The notes under the pieces: model-generated
What the model was told of the DNA's origin: nothing
The model's database searches: none
What the model saw: the letters and a program-made list of their open reading frames with translations, nothing else
Shown: one piece after another, positions 21,147-33,632 of the stretch
Position numbering within the stretch: the first letter of the stretch is position 1
How the letters are laid out: the number at the start of each line of letters is the position of its first letter
Program-made: the position numbers and the translations under genes
Assembly: GCA_030760725.1 (NCBI GenBank)
Contig: JASWHV010000002.1
Span: 62,551,900 to 62,615,899, forward strand
Direction of reading: 5' to 3'
Origin: Neostapfia colusana
Lineage: Eukaryota > Streptophyta > Magnoliopsida > Poales > Poaceae
DNA: 64,000 bases

Positions 21147-22186
21147 GTTGCTAACCTCTGTGACCATTTGTCCGAGCCGGAGAAGCTTCAGTGTATTTGG
21201 GCGATGAAGATTCCAACCGGCGGCGATGTTCTGTCCCGAGGATGAAGATCTTCGGGTACAGTTCAACAGAAGCCGTGAATCGACTCAGGGTTGTGTCGAG
21301 GACGTCAAGGGAAGTCGGCCCATCCCGTTTGCGGCATCAGTTTGGTGTGAAGCCTATGAACTGGCCAGTCTACGGTGGAGCAGAGAGCTCGGGGGTGCGG
21401 CGAGGTGTGCGGTTCTGTTTCTGCACGGGTGAGCAACGAAGCAGTGGAGAAATTGTTCTTGGGCCGTCCGGGGGCAAAGATAAGGCGGCTAGGATGTGTG
21501 CTCGGTGGCCAGGACCCGGGAACATCTGCTGGCAGCAGCTCCCCACCGTGGCATTCGCAGGCGCGCGCGCAGGAACCTGAGCAACTCGGTGTGAGGCGCG
21601 CAGGAACATTCCACTGTTGCACATTATTTAGCACCCTCATGACCTCTAAACTTTGATCAATCCACTGAATCACCATTTGAAGTTTGAATGATTCAAAGTG
21701 GAGAATTGGTTTGAATGAATTTTGCTTCAATGGCAAACCAAAATTCAAACTCAGTTTGAATTGTTCCCAAAATCGCTCAAGTTAAGATAAACTCCAAATG
21801 GAGTGAAAATTGATGTGTGAGCTCATAAAAATGTGCTGAGTGTGAATATGAATCCTTCTTTTGAATTCATTTGATAAAAAGAGTTTGAATTTTAATTTAA
21901 ATCAAACTAGCCTTTTAATGACTGTATACAAAAGTACCTCAAAGAGGTTTGGATTTCCATGAAATTTGGCATGAGCATTCGTAAAAAAGTTTAGGAGTTA
22001 ATAGTGTGCTCAGCCCCTATATGATTCATGTGGGAAATACCACTTTTGGATTTTGTGAGTTCATCTCTTAATAACTCTACTATGGTGGTTACTTGCTCTT
22101 GATATGTGTTCATGTGTTTACCACAATTGAGCTGAGGTGTGGGTGTGATGAATTCTTTTAGCAAGTGAAAAACTTGGGCCCTTACA
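21147..22186 (-). repeat. E2 3' LTR, 5' (U3) fragment
   Basis: Ends ...CCCTTACA at 22186 next to a polypurine tract, like E1 at 5432. The stretch from about 21360 is homologous to the E1 LTR at about 4600-5432; AACTCCAAATGGAGTGAAAA is shared. About 3 kb of LTR is missing at its left, where H1 ends. The GC-rich ORFs on both strands at 21190-21750 are not supported as genes. Confidence 0.8.
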
Positions 22187-22198
22187 TTCCTTCCCCCT
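22187..22198 (-). other. E2 polypurine tract
   Basis: In sense AGGGGGAAGGAA directly before the LTR start TGTAAGGGCC. Confidence 0.85.
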
Positions 22199-22255
22199 CA
22201 AAAGAATTTTGTCCCGAGATTATAAGGTAAAAATGAGAGAGAGGATGATGGAAAA

Positions 22256-25200
22256 TTACCGGATGTGCGACGTCAAAAATTCCGGATAATTGCTGCGAAG
22301 GAACTCTTTGCTCTCCCATGTCACTTCATCCGCGGAGTGATTACTCCATAAAACTTTGTAGAACCACACTGTACGGTTGCGTGTGGTTCGGGCCTTCTCA
22401 TCAATGATCTGAACCGGCTCCTCCCGATGCGTGAGATCCGGTTTCAGTTCCTCGATATCTCCCAGTTGAACGGTGGTTGAAAACTTGAGGCACTTAGCTG
22501 AGAAATGTGGAAGATGTAGTGCACACTGGAGAGTGTCGCTGGTAATTCCAGCTGGTGTGCAACGGATCCACACCTTTCCAGAACCTGGAACGGACCGATG
22601 AATCAGGGTTTCAACTTTCCTCTGACCCCGAATCTGTTCACGCCCTTCATCGGAGACACACGTAGATACACGTGACCCCTGACCTCAAATTGTAGAGGGC
22701 GTCTTCTCTGGTCCGCATATTGTTTTTGTCAGCATTGGGCGGCTTTTATGTTCGCTTCAATCAGCTAAACTTTTTCTTCCGCATTGTTGACAAGATCAAT
22801 CCCGAAGGTGACCCTTTCGCCTGACTCACATCAATTCAATGGTGTGCGGCATTTTCTTCCATATAGTGCCTCGTAGGGCACCATCTTGATACTGGCCTGA
22901 TATCCATTATTATACGAAAACTCGGCTAACGGTAAGTCATCACCCCAATTCTTACCGTGGTTGATAGCACAAGCTTGTAACATATCTTCCAAGATTTGAT
23001 TTACCCGCTCAGTTTGTCCATCCGTCTGTGGGTGGTACGCTGAACTACGGATCGATTCCGTACCCAACGCAGCATGTAACTGCTCCAAAAAACGAGACAC
23101 AAATAAAGTTCCCCAATCCAAGATAATAGTGCGGGGTACGCCGTATAAGCAAAGAATCCGTGAGATGTACAGTTCAGCATACCTCTTGGCGTTCTAGTTG
23201 GTATTGACCGGGATAAAATGGGCAACCTTTGTGAGCCGGTTGATGATCACCCACACTGAATCATGTTTCTGAAATATAGTGGGTAAACCGACGATGAAAT
23301 CCACGCTCACATCCTCCCACTTCCAGGCAGGAATGCCTTGCAGTTGTAGTATCCCGGTTTGTTCATGTGGTCAGCTTGAACCCTCCGGCATGTATTAAAC
23401 TCGGACATGTATTTAGCAATCTCCCGCTTCATCCGTGTCCACCAAAATTTGCCCCTGAGTTCTTGATACATTTTGTTGCTGCCGGGGTGAATAGAAAACA
23501 TTGACAAGTGAGCCTCGTCAAGAAATTCTTCCTCAATTCCGGGTTACGGGTTACGACAATCCTGTTTTTGAACCGCAGGACACCGTCTCCGTCCTTTCGG
23601 AAACATTTCATCTCCCAACTGTCTACTCGTCTCTGCAAATGCGACATACCCTTGTCATGTTTCTGGACTGCCGCTATACCTTCACGGATGGTAGAGATAA
23701 GAGCTAGGTTGTAGAGAGCTCCATGGGGAACCTCATATAAGGGTAATTCACTCTCTTCAACCGGTGTAATGGTCAGATTATGTACGTGTGACTTTTGACT
23801 CAGAACATTCTCCACCACGTTTGCCTTGCCGGGGTGATAATGGATCTCTATTTCGTAATTCTTTATCAGCTCCAACCATCTTCACTGCCTCATATTCAAC
23901 TCCTTCTAAGTGAATATGTAGTTAAGGCTCTTGTGGTCGGTATATAAATGTACGAGGTTACCAAGTATGTAGTGCCTCCACATCTTGAGTGCGAGTACCA
24001 TGGCAGCGAGTTCTAAGTCATGAGTTGCATAATTTTGCTCATGATTCCGGTGCTGTCGTGATTCATATGCGACAACCCTTCGGTCTTGCATCAGCACACG
24101 TCCGAGCCCAATGCCGGTTGCATCGCAGTACACATTGAATGGTTTTGTTGTGTCTGGCTGCGCCAAAACCGGTGCTGATGTTAGGTGCTTCACTAAAACC
24201 TTGAATGCCGTTTCACATGCTGGACTCCAAACATATTTGGTAGCCTTCTTCAGCAGCTCAGTCATAGGCTTGGCAATTTTCGAAAAGTTTGGAATGAACC
24301 TCCGATAATATCCTGCGAGTCCGAGGAAACTTCGTACCTCGCGGACAGACCTCAGGGACATCCAATTCAGCACTTGTGTAATCTTGCTCGGGTCTACAAC
24401 GATGCCTTCCACTGAGATAATATGCCTGAGGAAAGGTACTTGCGATATCCAGAATTCACATTTGCTGAATTTCGCGTATAGCTTGTGATCTTCCAGCCGT
24501 TGCAAGACTATACGCAGGTGCTTCGCGTGTTCTTCGTCCGACTTGGAATAAACTAGGATGTCGACAATGAAGACCATGACAAACTTGTCCAGCTCCGGCA
24601 TGAATACTGAGTTCATCAAGTACATGAAATGAGCTGGAGCATTGGTGAGGCTGAAGGACATGACCAGGTACTCATAAAGCCCGTACCTAGTCGGGAAAGC
24701 CGTCTTCGGAATATCCTCAGCCTGTATATTAATCTGATGGTACCCTGATCTTAAATCCATTTTGGAATAGATTTTTGCTTCGACCAACTGATCAAACAAC
24801 ATGTCGATCCATGGCAACGTGTACTTGTTCTTGATGGTAACGGCGTTTAGTGGACGATAGTCCACGCAAAGCCGCAACGTTTCATCTTTCTTCTTCACAA
24901 ATAATGCCGAACAGACACATGGCGAGGAGCTCGGCCTAATAAACCCTTTGTTCAGCAGGTCCGTCAACTGTGTTTTTAATTCCGCCAATTCCTTTGGCGC
25001 CATCTTGTATGGCCTTTGGGGTATTGGCATTGTTCCTGGCGTAAGTTCAATCTTGAACTCCACCTTTTGGTCGGGCGGCATACTCGGTAAATCATCCGGG
25101 AATACGTCAGGAAACTCATGGACTACTGGGATATCTTCCAATCTGATAGTGGTGGATTGGTATACGGTTGGAAGTTTTATTTCCGGACTATCCAGAAATA

Positions 25201-25675
25201 ATGAATGAGACTCGTGCATTTCTGGGTGCAAATGCACGACTCGAATGACGGTGTCTAAAACAGCATCGTGGCGGTTTAGCCACGACATCCCTAGGATTAC
25301 ATTGACCTTTTGTCCCTCTAAGACTATGAGAGACGTGGGGTATACCCTTCCCCCTAAGCATAACGGTGCTTTTGGAACCATTACGCTTGCTGAAATTTTC
25401 CCACCTGGTGAACAAATCAAATATGGACTCTCGGATGGTAGTATTTGCAAACTGTGCTCAGTAACATATGCTTGGCTAATAAAATTATGTGTGGCACCCG
25501 AATAAAATAAGACTATGGCGAGATGTTTGTGGAGTTGGTACATACCCGCAAGGATGGGTTCTCCCTCCGGCACATCCTCTATGGCGAGTTGATGGACGTT
25601 GCCGGGCTTAGGGTTTGCCTGCAATGCATTAATGGGATTCCGGGGCTGATTGCTCCCCGGAAACTGTGGTGCCAC
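22256..25675 (-). pseudogene. E2 pol (protease, RT, RNase H, integrase, chromodomain), inactive
   Basis: Homologous over its whole length to E1 pol. The longest open stretch (23906-25675) spans protease to RNase H. Damage seen: the protease Asp is replaced (FYSGAT instead of FDSGAT); the RT site reads FIVD instead of FIDD; two stops within RNase H at about 23885-23908 (at CAG and CGA codons in E1); frameshifts near 23520 and 23345; the first Cys of the integrase CX2C is Phe (SEFNTC); a stop near 22831-22833. The chromodomain part (22256-22573) stays readable. Loss of two independent catalytic Asp residues makes it inactive regardless of frame. Confidence 0.9.
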
Positions 25676-26790
25676 TCAGCTGCCTTGCTTCTCAGGGCAA
25701 TTGTTGGCGAAGTGCCCCAAACGACCGCACTTGTAACATGTGTATGGTGGCTGGCCTGTGCTTGGGAGACGAAAGCCCGGCATGCACTGCTGAGGTGCAA
25801 ACGCATGAGGCATCGTCTGCTGCTTCTCTTGATGCTTCGGAGGTGCTGGTAATGCCGGTCGGAATGCCGGCTGTGGATACGGCCTATTGCAGAACTGCAT
25901 CGGTCGTTGAGGTTGCTGCCAGCGTTTACCCGATGGTGTACGATACACCATCCGATATTTCTGGGGAGGACCGCCTCCCTCTCCGCTGCTCTGCGGCATG
26001 CTGCGCTTCTTCTCCGCTGCAGCCAACTCCTTGCCGGAGTCCTCCTGTACAATCGCAGCATCAATCATCTCGTTGAGGCTTCCGCGATTGATCATCGCAA
26101 GCTTGTCCTTCAGGAGCGGATTCAGCCCCTGGTAGAAGTAGTCCCGCCTCTTCTCGTCGGTATCAGCATGATACGATGCATAGAGGGCGAGATCATTGAA
26201 CACACGGGCATACTCCAGTGCGTTCCGGTTTCCTTGCTGCAGGTGGAGGAATTCTTGGGTCTTCCTCTTCATAAGACCCGGCAGTATGTGATAGGCCCTG
26301 AAGGCCGTCCGGAACTTCACCCAGGTCAGCACTCGCTCGGTGGGTTGCGAGGCGCTAAAATTCGCCCACATGCGCTCACGGAACCCATAAGTTTCTTGGC
26401 CACGAACTGTGTCTTCTTCTGCTCACTCACTTGGAGCAGCCCAAACTTCATTTCCATCGTGCGGAGCTAGTTGTCCGTGTCGATGGGCTCATCCACATGC
26501 GAGAATATTCAGGGGATGCATCGCCAAAAAATCTGAGTAGGAACTTTGCTGTCATTCCTCTCGGTCTTGACGCCTCTCGGGTCGAGACGTATTGGCAATC
26601 AGCGTTTGCAGCAACTCAGTGTGCTGCTGGTGCGAGCCTCCATGGTCGCAACTATATCTGCCAACGTGACTGTTGGCGGTGGTGGTGGCTGTGGTTGCTG
26701 CTGTCCCGAGGATGTCCCGGGAGGCTGTTGGGAGGCCTCTTACCCCTGACTTGAACCCCCAACCTCAGGGTTGGCACGAGTACGAGCCAT
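25676..26790 (-). pseudogene. E2 gag, broken
   Basis: Starts MARTRANPEVGG at 26790, parallel to E1. A TAA at 26740-26742 stops it after 16 codons. A frame change near 26360 precedes a readable stretch (25676-26371) holding the Gag core and an intact zinc knuckle CX2CX4HX4C (CYKCGRLGHFANNC). A TGA at 25676-25678 then separates it from protease. The gag start lies inside the end of the pre-gag ORF because the spacer found in E1 (271 nt) has been lost. Confidence 0.88.
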
Positions 26791-27732
26791 TCTCCTGCTG
26801 GTCTTCCTCCTCCGCTGGATCTGCCGGTGGCTCCGGGTCCATGATCTCCTCTTCGGGTTCCGGTTCCGGCATTACCGGAATACCGAGAACCACGGGTCTG
26901 GCACCTACCATCGGTATGCCCACTACCAGAGGTACGAGATCCTGCAAAACATGCACTTCGTCCATGGCCTGGTTGTAGTCCATCTCCCAGTTCTGGCTTT
27001 CCTCAATCATGTCATCATGCTCTTGAGTGAGGACCTCATTCTGCTAGGTCAAAGCCTTGACTTGCCGCTGCAAAGCCGTGATGTCGACACGGCTTTTCTT
27101 CCCTTCTTTCTTCAGACGATGCAACTGATTATGCTGTTCATTCAGTCGCTTAATCGTCGAAAGAAGCACATTACAGAGTGTGTTGTGGGCACTCTCAAAA
27201 TGTTCACTGCGGCTGGTGCTCTCCTTGAGCTCCACGGAAAGTTTAGCCTTGTGTACAGCTTGGATGTCCATCATGTTCTTCCCTGCCGTCAAATGGAGGC
27301 TGAGGTTCGCCTCCGCGGGATTGTACCTTGGGCAACTCGGATCAGTCACCGCAAAGTACCGCTCCCACCACACGTGGTTAGCTCGCTCCGCCACCGGAAC
27401 AAGCGTGTATGGAGTGCCCTCCATAGTTCTCACGTGTAGTTGGCAGAAGCACGACATGGTGTCGCGGGCTGCCACTTGCCACATGTCTTCTGGTTGTCTC
27501 TCTTTCACCGTGCCAGTGAACGGTGCCCAACCCGTTGGCGTGGTCCTGATGGAACAACGACATGAACAATCCATGTCTTGTTCCCCTCCTCGCCTTCTTC
27601 CTTGGCAAGGAATCGTGGCGTCTCCACAAACCCGAAATATTGAAACATTAGCCTCAATAAATCTGGATACCCGCTGCGTTGAGAACAGTGGGATACCACC
27701 CATCCGTTCTCCAATTGTTTATCCTCTGCCAT
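26765..27732 (-). pseudogene. E2 pre-gag ORF, broken
   Basis: Homologue of the E1 pre-gag protein, from MAEDKQLENGW at 27732. It shares WQVAARDTMS, PRYNPAEANLSL and TIKRLNEQHNQL. There is a frameshift near 27545 and an in-frame TAG at 27044-27046, at a codon after which E1 reads QQNGDL. The acidic C-terminus (EPEPEEEIMDPEPP) is kept. Conservation of sequence and place with E1 supports a real, element-encoded protein of unknown function. Confidence 0.8.
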
Positions 27733-29213
27733 CTGTAGAACTGTATTTGGAAAAGATCAAATATTACTTTCTACAGTAAATAAAGGATTTATAACATAAA
27801 ACATGTCATTGAACTCATAAAACATGGAAATATAAATCAAACTTAGAACAAATTTGATTTCTGGTCTGCTGTCCAAAATGACAGTACTGACCAGTTTACC
27901 TCCTACCCAGATTTAGACCATGTTAAGGGCAAATTCAGTTCTGGAGTTCAGCATCAATGATAAATCTAACTTCAATAGCTTTCCAGAATGTATTTATATG
28001 CCCTCGGATCTGTCCCAGTTCAAAAGTTATGAGATGTCAAATTTATCAGAATTTCTAGACAAAATTGGGCAGCACCTCCCTTCTTGAGGTACTGACATGA
28101 TCCAAGAATTCCAGTTAATTCTATATCCAATTTGACAAAACTTTCTGTTACAAAGTTGTAACCTGTCTCATGAACTTTTCAGAACTGTATCATTTTCTAT
28201 TTTGGGAATTTTATGCAGGAAGTTATGCTCATTTTACAGAGTTATAGAGAGTATTTGCTCTGTCCTGTTTTCTGGACAATTTCAACTCTACTGCCCTTTT
28301 CGACCAGTTGAGGGTGGAAACACCTATGGACATCAATAGAAATGTTTTAAAGATCTCCCAAAGCTTTCCATAACTGTATCATACGACCCCAACATCGAAG
28401 GAACTCGACCTCTAACCTCTGTACAACTTCAGCATTATTTCAGCCTAAAACAGAGGACTCTGTTCCTAGTCTTACATAATTCGAAACTTGCTTAATTTGG
28501 AAATTCTGATCAAGGGAAGGAGTTAAATAAAAATTTTATGCTCTGGATCAAAATTATCAACTTTTACAATGAAGTTGTTCATTTAGTAGAGTGTGACGTT
28601 GAAGCGTCACCATAAACATGCCGGTACTGCTTTCCTCACCAAGAAAACCTATACCGGACTTAGCCGACTTCATTAATTCAGTGGCACTAAACCTCTCTTG
28701 CACATGTGTTCTACTCGTCTACTGATTCGTGGTTAAACTACCTGCAATAAAGCACACAATCGTCGGTCTCAGCTGCACACTGAACCCGGGCCCAATACAG
28801 TTTCATACACCCGTCCGTCGTCACTCGCACGTGTGTTCTCAAGCCAAACACGCCTTGAGCTACGTGTTCACGTTACCAACCACGTGACGGCGTCTCCACC
28901 TACTTGCCCGTAGCACTCTGGGTACTGGCGTTGCTCGAATACCCAAACGAAATGAAGAGTCGTAGAGGATACCAAAGCTGGCCGGGTTACCTGCGACCTG
29001 TGAGCCTTCACCCTTAAGCTTGTGTGCACTGGTGGATAGCGCTTACATGCACCCCCAAGACATATAGAGTCCCGAGATACATGATTTTCCAACATAGAAA
29101 ATATGTTAGTATTGCCACATTCTATACACTAATAACATCCTTATGTGTACTAACTTGTTCCTCACCGAGTTTTTGAAAATCTAGCCTTTTTAAGTGTGTT
29201 AAACCTCGACGAT
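27733..29213 (-). other. E2 untranslated leader
   Basis: Homologous to the E1 leader (11276-12760), including the stem-loop at 28593-28610 (GTGACG, TTGAAG, CGTCAC). No ORF of note. Confidence 0.7.
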
Positions 29214-29225
29214 GCTCTGATGCCA
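29214..29225 (-). other. E2 primer-binding site
   Basis: In sense TGGCATCAGAGC, one base different from E1, three bases inside the LTR boundary at 29229. Confidence 0.85.
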
Positions 29226-30500
29226 CGATGCGAGGACCTGAGGGTCTCGACAATCTAGGATCTCACTGAAGGGTGCTGCGATAGACAGCACCGGATAACA
29301 CACATAAAAGGCGATAAGCAGAAGCTAAATTTTATTACATAAACTGTTTAGAAACATAATTTACATCAAGTATCGTTTATAGTCTACACTTGCGGGCGTA
29401 GACTAAGCAAAAAGAGTTCATGTTCAGCCCGTGAACGTGTCCTCACTAGCAGACACACCACACTAACACGGTGGTGTTTACGGCTCCCACTCGACGGTAT
29501 TGCCCTCTTGGGGCTCCGTCTCCTCCTCATAGCACCCTGCAAACGCTTCAAACACCAGCAGTGAGCACAACGGCTCAGCAAGACTGACCCGTATGTAACT
29601 CTACATGCGGGAATTGAAGTGTACAATAAGAATTCTTTGCATAAGGACTCGCCTAGGTACTTGATCCTTACTTTCAAGTTTTAACCTCATATTATTAGAA
29701 AACCTTGTGCTAAGTCACATAAGAAGTTCGCAATCAAACAAGAAACACATTCCTCTTATGGAACTTGCCTAAGGATGAAAATAACTTTGATTTGCTCTAA
29801 ACTAAAGCATGTCATTAGCAATCAACGTAAATCTTTCAACCAGCAACATTTTATCATGACACCTAGCCTGTTCTTTCTACGTCACGGTACAGTGAACAAG
29901 TGGTACTCACTGACCGTGAGGGACGGCGATTATAATCGATTTACACCTGCATGGTTTACCCGAATAACCCGCAACGTACACCTGTACTCGATATTGCCTA
30001 GAGAAAGTATCACGTACGTCGTACGTAACCACCTTTCATCCGTTAGCCAAGTATTGAACCGTTCCTATCATCTCAAGCAGGAGGTCTCTATGCGGAGCAT
30101 CCTCCGTGCCCCCTAGCTGATTTACACCTCACCGCTCTCAACTTACCCTCTGGACGACAAGCAATGCCTCAACAGATTGCTACCAGAATTACATCAGTTT
30201 CCCGGTTCCCATATATCCGGTAGGTCTTCGGTACTCTTTTAGCTTGTTCAACAGGCCCGCACACGGCTCGGTCCTGAATCGACACAAGCAGAGCTATGAC
30301 ACCCAGGCCCCAATGTCCTACTGCCCTTACTCTCCGCTCGGTCTCATTTTCTTGCCATGTGATTCATTGTCTATCTTTCTAACCAAGTGGTGTGCCTCTA
30401 GCCTATTCTCGCGAGTAGTTCCAACTACTCGACTTGTACCGAATCCAATACCATTTTAGCATTGTGGTGGCTACTCGAGGTTTAAATCCTAAGTCCAAAA

Positions 30501-30658
30501 CCCCTGGTTCTCTTGGCTATGCATTTGGGTTTCCAATCAAGACTCTAATGCACATTTGTAGGAAAGGCCTAAATTAAGTGATCAAAACATAAGACTTTAT
30601 AAAAGAGTTAATGCAAACTGGAGCTTGCCTTGCTGCTGGTCGTTAACTAATTGTTCTT
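30501..30658. repeat. 158-bp direct repeat flanking the CACTA insert, left copy
   Basis: Runs from CCCCTGGTTC to ATTGTTCTT. Matches 32832-32989 with about seven differences and no gap. Both are E2 LTR sequence; in E1 the region occurs once. Confidence 0.85.
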
Positions 30659-30721
30659 CAAATTCTCATGTGACTTTCGAGTATTGCATGATATAGTCTT
30701 CTAACGTCCATATTTTGGACA

Positions 30722-31370
30722 GTGAAAAAAGATGTTTGTGTCCATGAGGACTTGCGACAGCTTTCCTATGGATCCATTAAAGTTAGAAGCTACGACGTCA
30801 ATGGTTTCCGATTCCGCTCAACTGAATTTGAAGCTCTACGTCCTCTCGCAGCAACTTGTAGTACCGGTGTTGTTACTATGGCTGTTGACGCCAAAGGATG
30901 GGAAACTAATTATTATGGGATCATAAAAAAATCCTTGAATTCAGTTTTCTGGGAATAAGGAGCTTAAAGTAGTCTTCTTTGACTGCGAATGGTTGGACAA
31001 CAATAATGGAACTCGACATTACCAATTTGGCACGATAGAAGTCAAACACAACGAAAGGCTATAAGGCCACGACACCTTTGTCCTTTCATATCAAGTCCAG
31101 CAGGTGTATTATTTACATTATCCATGCAAAAAACTACATGACTGGTGGGTTGTACACAAGGTGAATCCTCGTGAGCTGTTACATACCCAGATGATGCTGG
31201 GTACCGAGATAGTTTGTTATCGTTGAACGTTGAGATTGATGAGGTTTACCAAGAGCAAGAGTTGTCGAACTCTTTTGACATTGAACCTGGTGTAGGCCTT
31301 GATGAGTAAGTTGGAGATGCTCAAGATTTACAGACTCATGAAATGCAAAAATGAAAAGGAAAAACAATCA
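30722..31370 (+). pseudogene. CACTA TNP2-type transposase, C-terminal fragment
   Basis: Segments readable in changing frames: YDVNGFRFRS, VVFFDCEWLDN, HYPCKKLHDWWVV. These resemble the DUF4216-like C-terminal part of En/Spm (TNP2) transposase proteins (NGF.F, then V.LF.C.W, then Y..YP......W.VV). There is a stop at 30956-30958 and further frame breaks. The catalytic core is not present. Family call is from motif memory, not a search. Confidence 0.6.
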
Positions 31371-31526
31371 CGACAAAAGATCGTTGGACCGGATTAAGGA
31401 GTAGAGTTCATGGTCGTGATACTGATGAATTTTGAAACAGATTTCAAGTAACGTTTCTTTTATATCTTCTTTCTGTCTTATATATTTTACTATACATTCA
31501 ATACCAACATTTTTTCTTTTCAATAG

Positions 31527-32830
31527 GATGTCGTCGAGCAGTGGTAGAGGAAATGGAAAGGCGAGGAGTGTAGCAAGAGGTTTCTTGCGCAGGGCAGCTG
31601 ACGTCTTTCAGGGCACTATGTCTAGCGGACTTTCTGCTTGACGGGGCCGCTTTGATGAGTCAGCTACCAGAGCTGAGAGGCGTAGCAGTCGCCTTACAGC
31701 GGTCAGACGAGGTAAATATCATTTCATGAATCTTATAATGTCAACAATTACTTCATTCATCTACATTACTATTTTTTAAATTATCAGGAAGACTCTAGGT
31801 CCGAGGACTTAGAGACGAGAGGTCCTCTACAGCCAGCATAGGCTGATGGCCACCCTTCGAGGTCCAGTAGCCAGCTTGTGGACCCGCTTCTGGACTCTTC
31901 TGGTTACCACCCCTCCGGGTCACCCGACGTCGAGCCAGCTCAGAGGTGTCGGACTAGGAGGAGGCACTATGTGGCTCCTCCTCCAGCTCCTGCAAACCCA
32001 GATGACCGGATCGTTATTCGTCCATTTGGCGATATGTAAGTAAATCTCTAACTCTTCAATTTAGACTATTTTAGTGTTATAGATGTATTGATTTATCATT
32101 CTCTATCAGGTCTTGGTATGATGACTCGTTCACGGGTCAAGGACACCACAAGCATGTGAACAATATCCTGGGGCGGCTTATCCGTTTGCACTACCCCGGT
32201 GTAGTGAACGGTTTCCCCGCCACGTCGTGGGACGATTATGCCACCGCCCAGCGAGTTGCTCACGGCAACCACTAGGAGGCTGTGTGGTCCGACTTCATGG
32301 TAAGCATTAAATATATATATTACCATAATACAAGTCTATAATATAGTTAATACCAATGATGTATATAAATATGTTTTTCGAGGCACGGTACCGTTTGGAT
32401 GATGAGGCGAGGTGGACTACGCCAGAGCCGTGTTCCATAAGAACGCCCGGAAGCTCGTTACGCAGTTGCTATCGAACGCAAGAATTCATGCGACAAGAGT
32501 GTACATGAAGCTGCATCCGGAAGAGGGTGACCTGGGGGCATTCAGGAACATGGCTCCTAGGTATTTGATGGCGGAGCAGTACCCAGAGGTAAATTCTAAA
32601 ATATTTTTTTAAAATATGGAAGAAACACAATATATTAAAGATTATATAACCTAATAATAAATGTATGCAGGTCAGTGTAGCCTGGTTAGACGGCCGGCCG
32701 TAGGACTACCGTGCCCTGTGTTCTCTGTGGGCGAGTCAGGGGTTTTAGGAACTCTCTAGGATCGCCGACAGAGCAGAGGGACGGATGGGAAGCACACGAT
32801 TGGTGTGGACGGCTACTTACGTCTGGCTAA
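31527..32830 (+). pseudogene. CACTA-associated second protein (Transposase_24/TNPA-like), exon fragments
   Basis: Exon-like pieces separated by AT-rich introns: a Ser/Gly/Arg start (MSSSSGRGNGKARS) at 31527; a Pro-rich piece to about 32038; SWYDDSFTGQGHHKHVNNI at about 32110; VFHKNARKLVTQLLSNAR at about 32424-32590; and RALCSLWASQGF at about 32710. The order and wording fit the plant Ptta/En/Spm accessory transposase family. Several in-frame stops and at least one frameshift mark it as dead. Confidence 0.55.
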
Positions 32831-32831
32831 A

Positions 32832-32989
32832 CCCCTGGTTTTCTTGGCTATGCATTTGGGTTTCCAATCAAGACTCTAATGCACATTTGTAGGAAAGGCA
32901 TAAATTAAGTGATCAAAACATAAGACTTTATAAAATGGTTAATGCAAACTGGAGCTTGCCATGCTGCTGGTCGTTAACTAATTGTTCTT
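32832..32989. repeat. 158-bp direct repeat flanking the CACTA insert, right copy
   Basis: Second copy of 30501-30658. Here the LTR continues without a break into CCGGAGTAATAAAG as in E1, so this copy marks the original continuation. Confidence 0.85.
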
Positions 32990-33632
32990 CCGGAGTAATA
33001 AAGTCCAGAACCTCCGGGTCTTTTTCGATTTCTAGGGATTTTCATGGAGCAAGCCATGACTTTTTGGAAACTAGAGTTTCCGAGGGTTCTAATGGAATTA
33101 GTTTCATCTAATTTGGAGAATCCTAGAAAAAAGATATGAGCTAAAGTAGTTCAGAGAAATTCTGAAAAATGTTTCTGGACATTTTTCTTTTTCTCTGGAC
33201 CACTTTACTTCATCACACCATTAGGTGGACTAAATTAGCTCGGACGGATCTGAAATTTTTATGGTGACTCAGGGATATTTCAAGGAACATTCTGGCAAAA
33301 TTTTAGAATTTTCCATCAAAGAAATCTTCAGTTAAAATTACCAACAGTTTAAATTTATAGAATTAATTATGGAAAAATAAGGGTTTTCATGAAGTGAAAC
33401 TTGTTTTTCTGGAAAGTACTCAGAGAGCTGAATCCAACAAACTTTGGCTCACTTAATTTGGACAATCCTAGCCAAAGTTATAGGCTTCTAATGTTTTGTA
33501 GGGAAAACTGGAAAATCAATTCGAATTGTTTAAACTACTGCCACCCGGGGTCCACCAAACAGTGTTGTCTTCAAATTCTCGGCAACGCCCGAGCGCGCAA
33601 TGAACAGAGGCAGTGGCGTGCGCTGTTCTCAA

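Larger units (their letters stand above)
30659..32831 (+). mobile_element. Captured CACTA (En/Spm) transposon fragment
   Basis: 2,173 bp foreign to the LTR, with two CACTA-type gene remnants in plus orientation and intron-like AT-rich gaps. The ends show no CACTA termini, subterminal repeats or 3-bp duplication. Instead the fragment lies between 158-bp copies of the LTR, which suggests filler capture during break repair rather than transposition. Confidence 0.7.
21147..33632 (-). mobile_element. E2: degraded relative of E1, outer element of the nest
   Basis: Minus-strand Ty3/gypsy element of the E1 family. Pol is roughly 90% identical to E1 in stretches compared by eye. Order in sense: interrupted 5' LTR (29229-33632), PBS, leader, broken pre-gag ORF, broken gag and pol, polypurine tract, and only the first 1.04 kb of the 3' LTR (21147-22186). 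Its left LTR is cut by H1 and its right LTR by E3, so it is the oldest insertion in the window. A CACTA fragment lies in the right LTR. Many nonsense codons, frameshifts and lost catalytic residues make it non-autonomous. Confidence 0.88.
29229..33632 (-). repeat. E2 5' LTR, interrupted and truncated
   Basis: Begins TGCGAGGACC at 29229 next to the PBS. Homologous to the E1 LTR from its 3' end inward through 33600. It is interrupted at 30659-32831 by a CACTA fragment flanked by a 158-bp repeat of LTR sequence, and cut at 33632 by the E3 LTR. The 7/7 stem-loop is at 29272-29292. TATA candidates are at 30596-30603 and, in the repeated copy, 32927-32934. Confidence 0.85.

Noticed and set aside
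31846..32043. Independent host gene in the 30.6-32.8 kb insert
   Set aside because: The exon-like pieces read as CACTA accessory transposase with stops and frame changes, so a transposon pseudogene explains them better.
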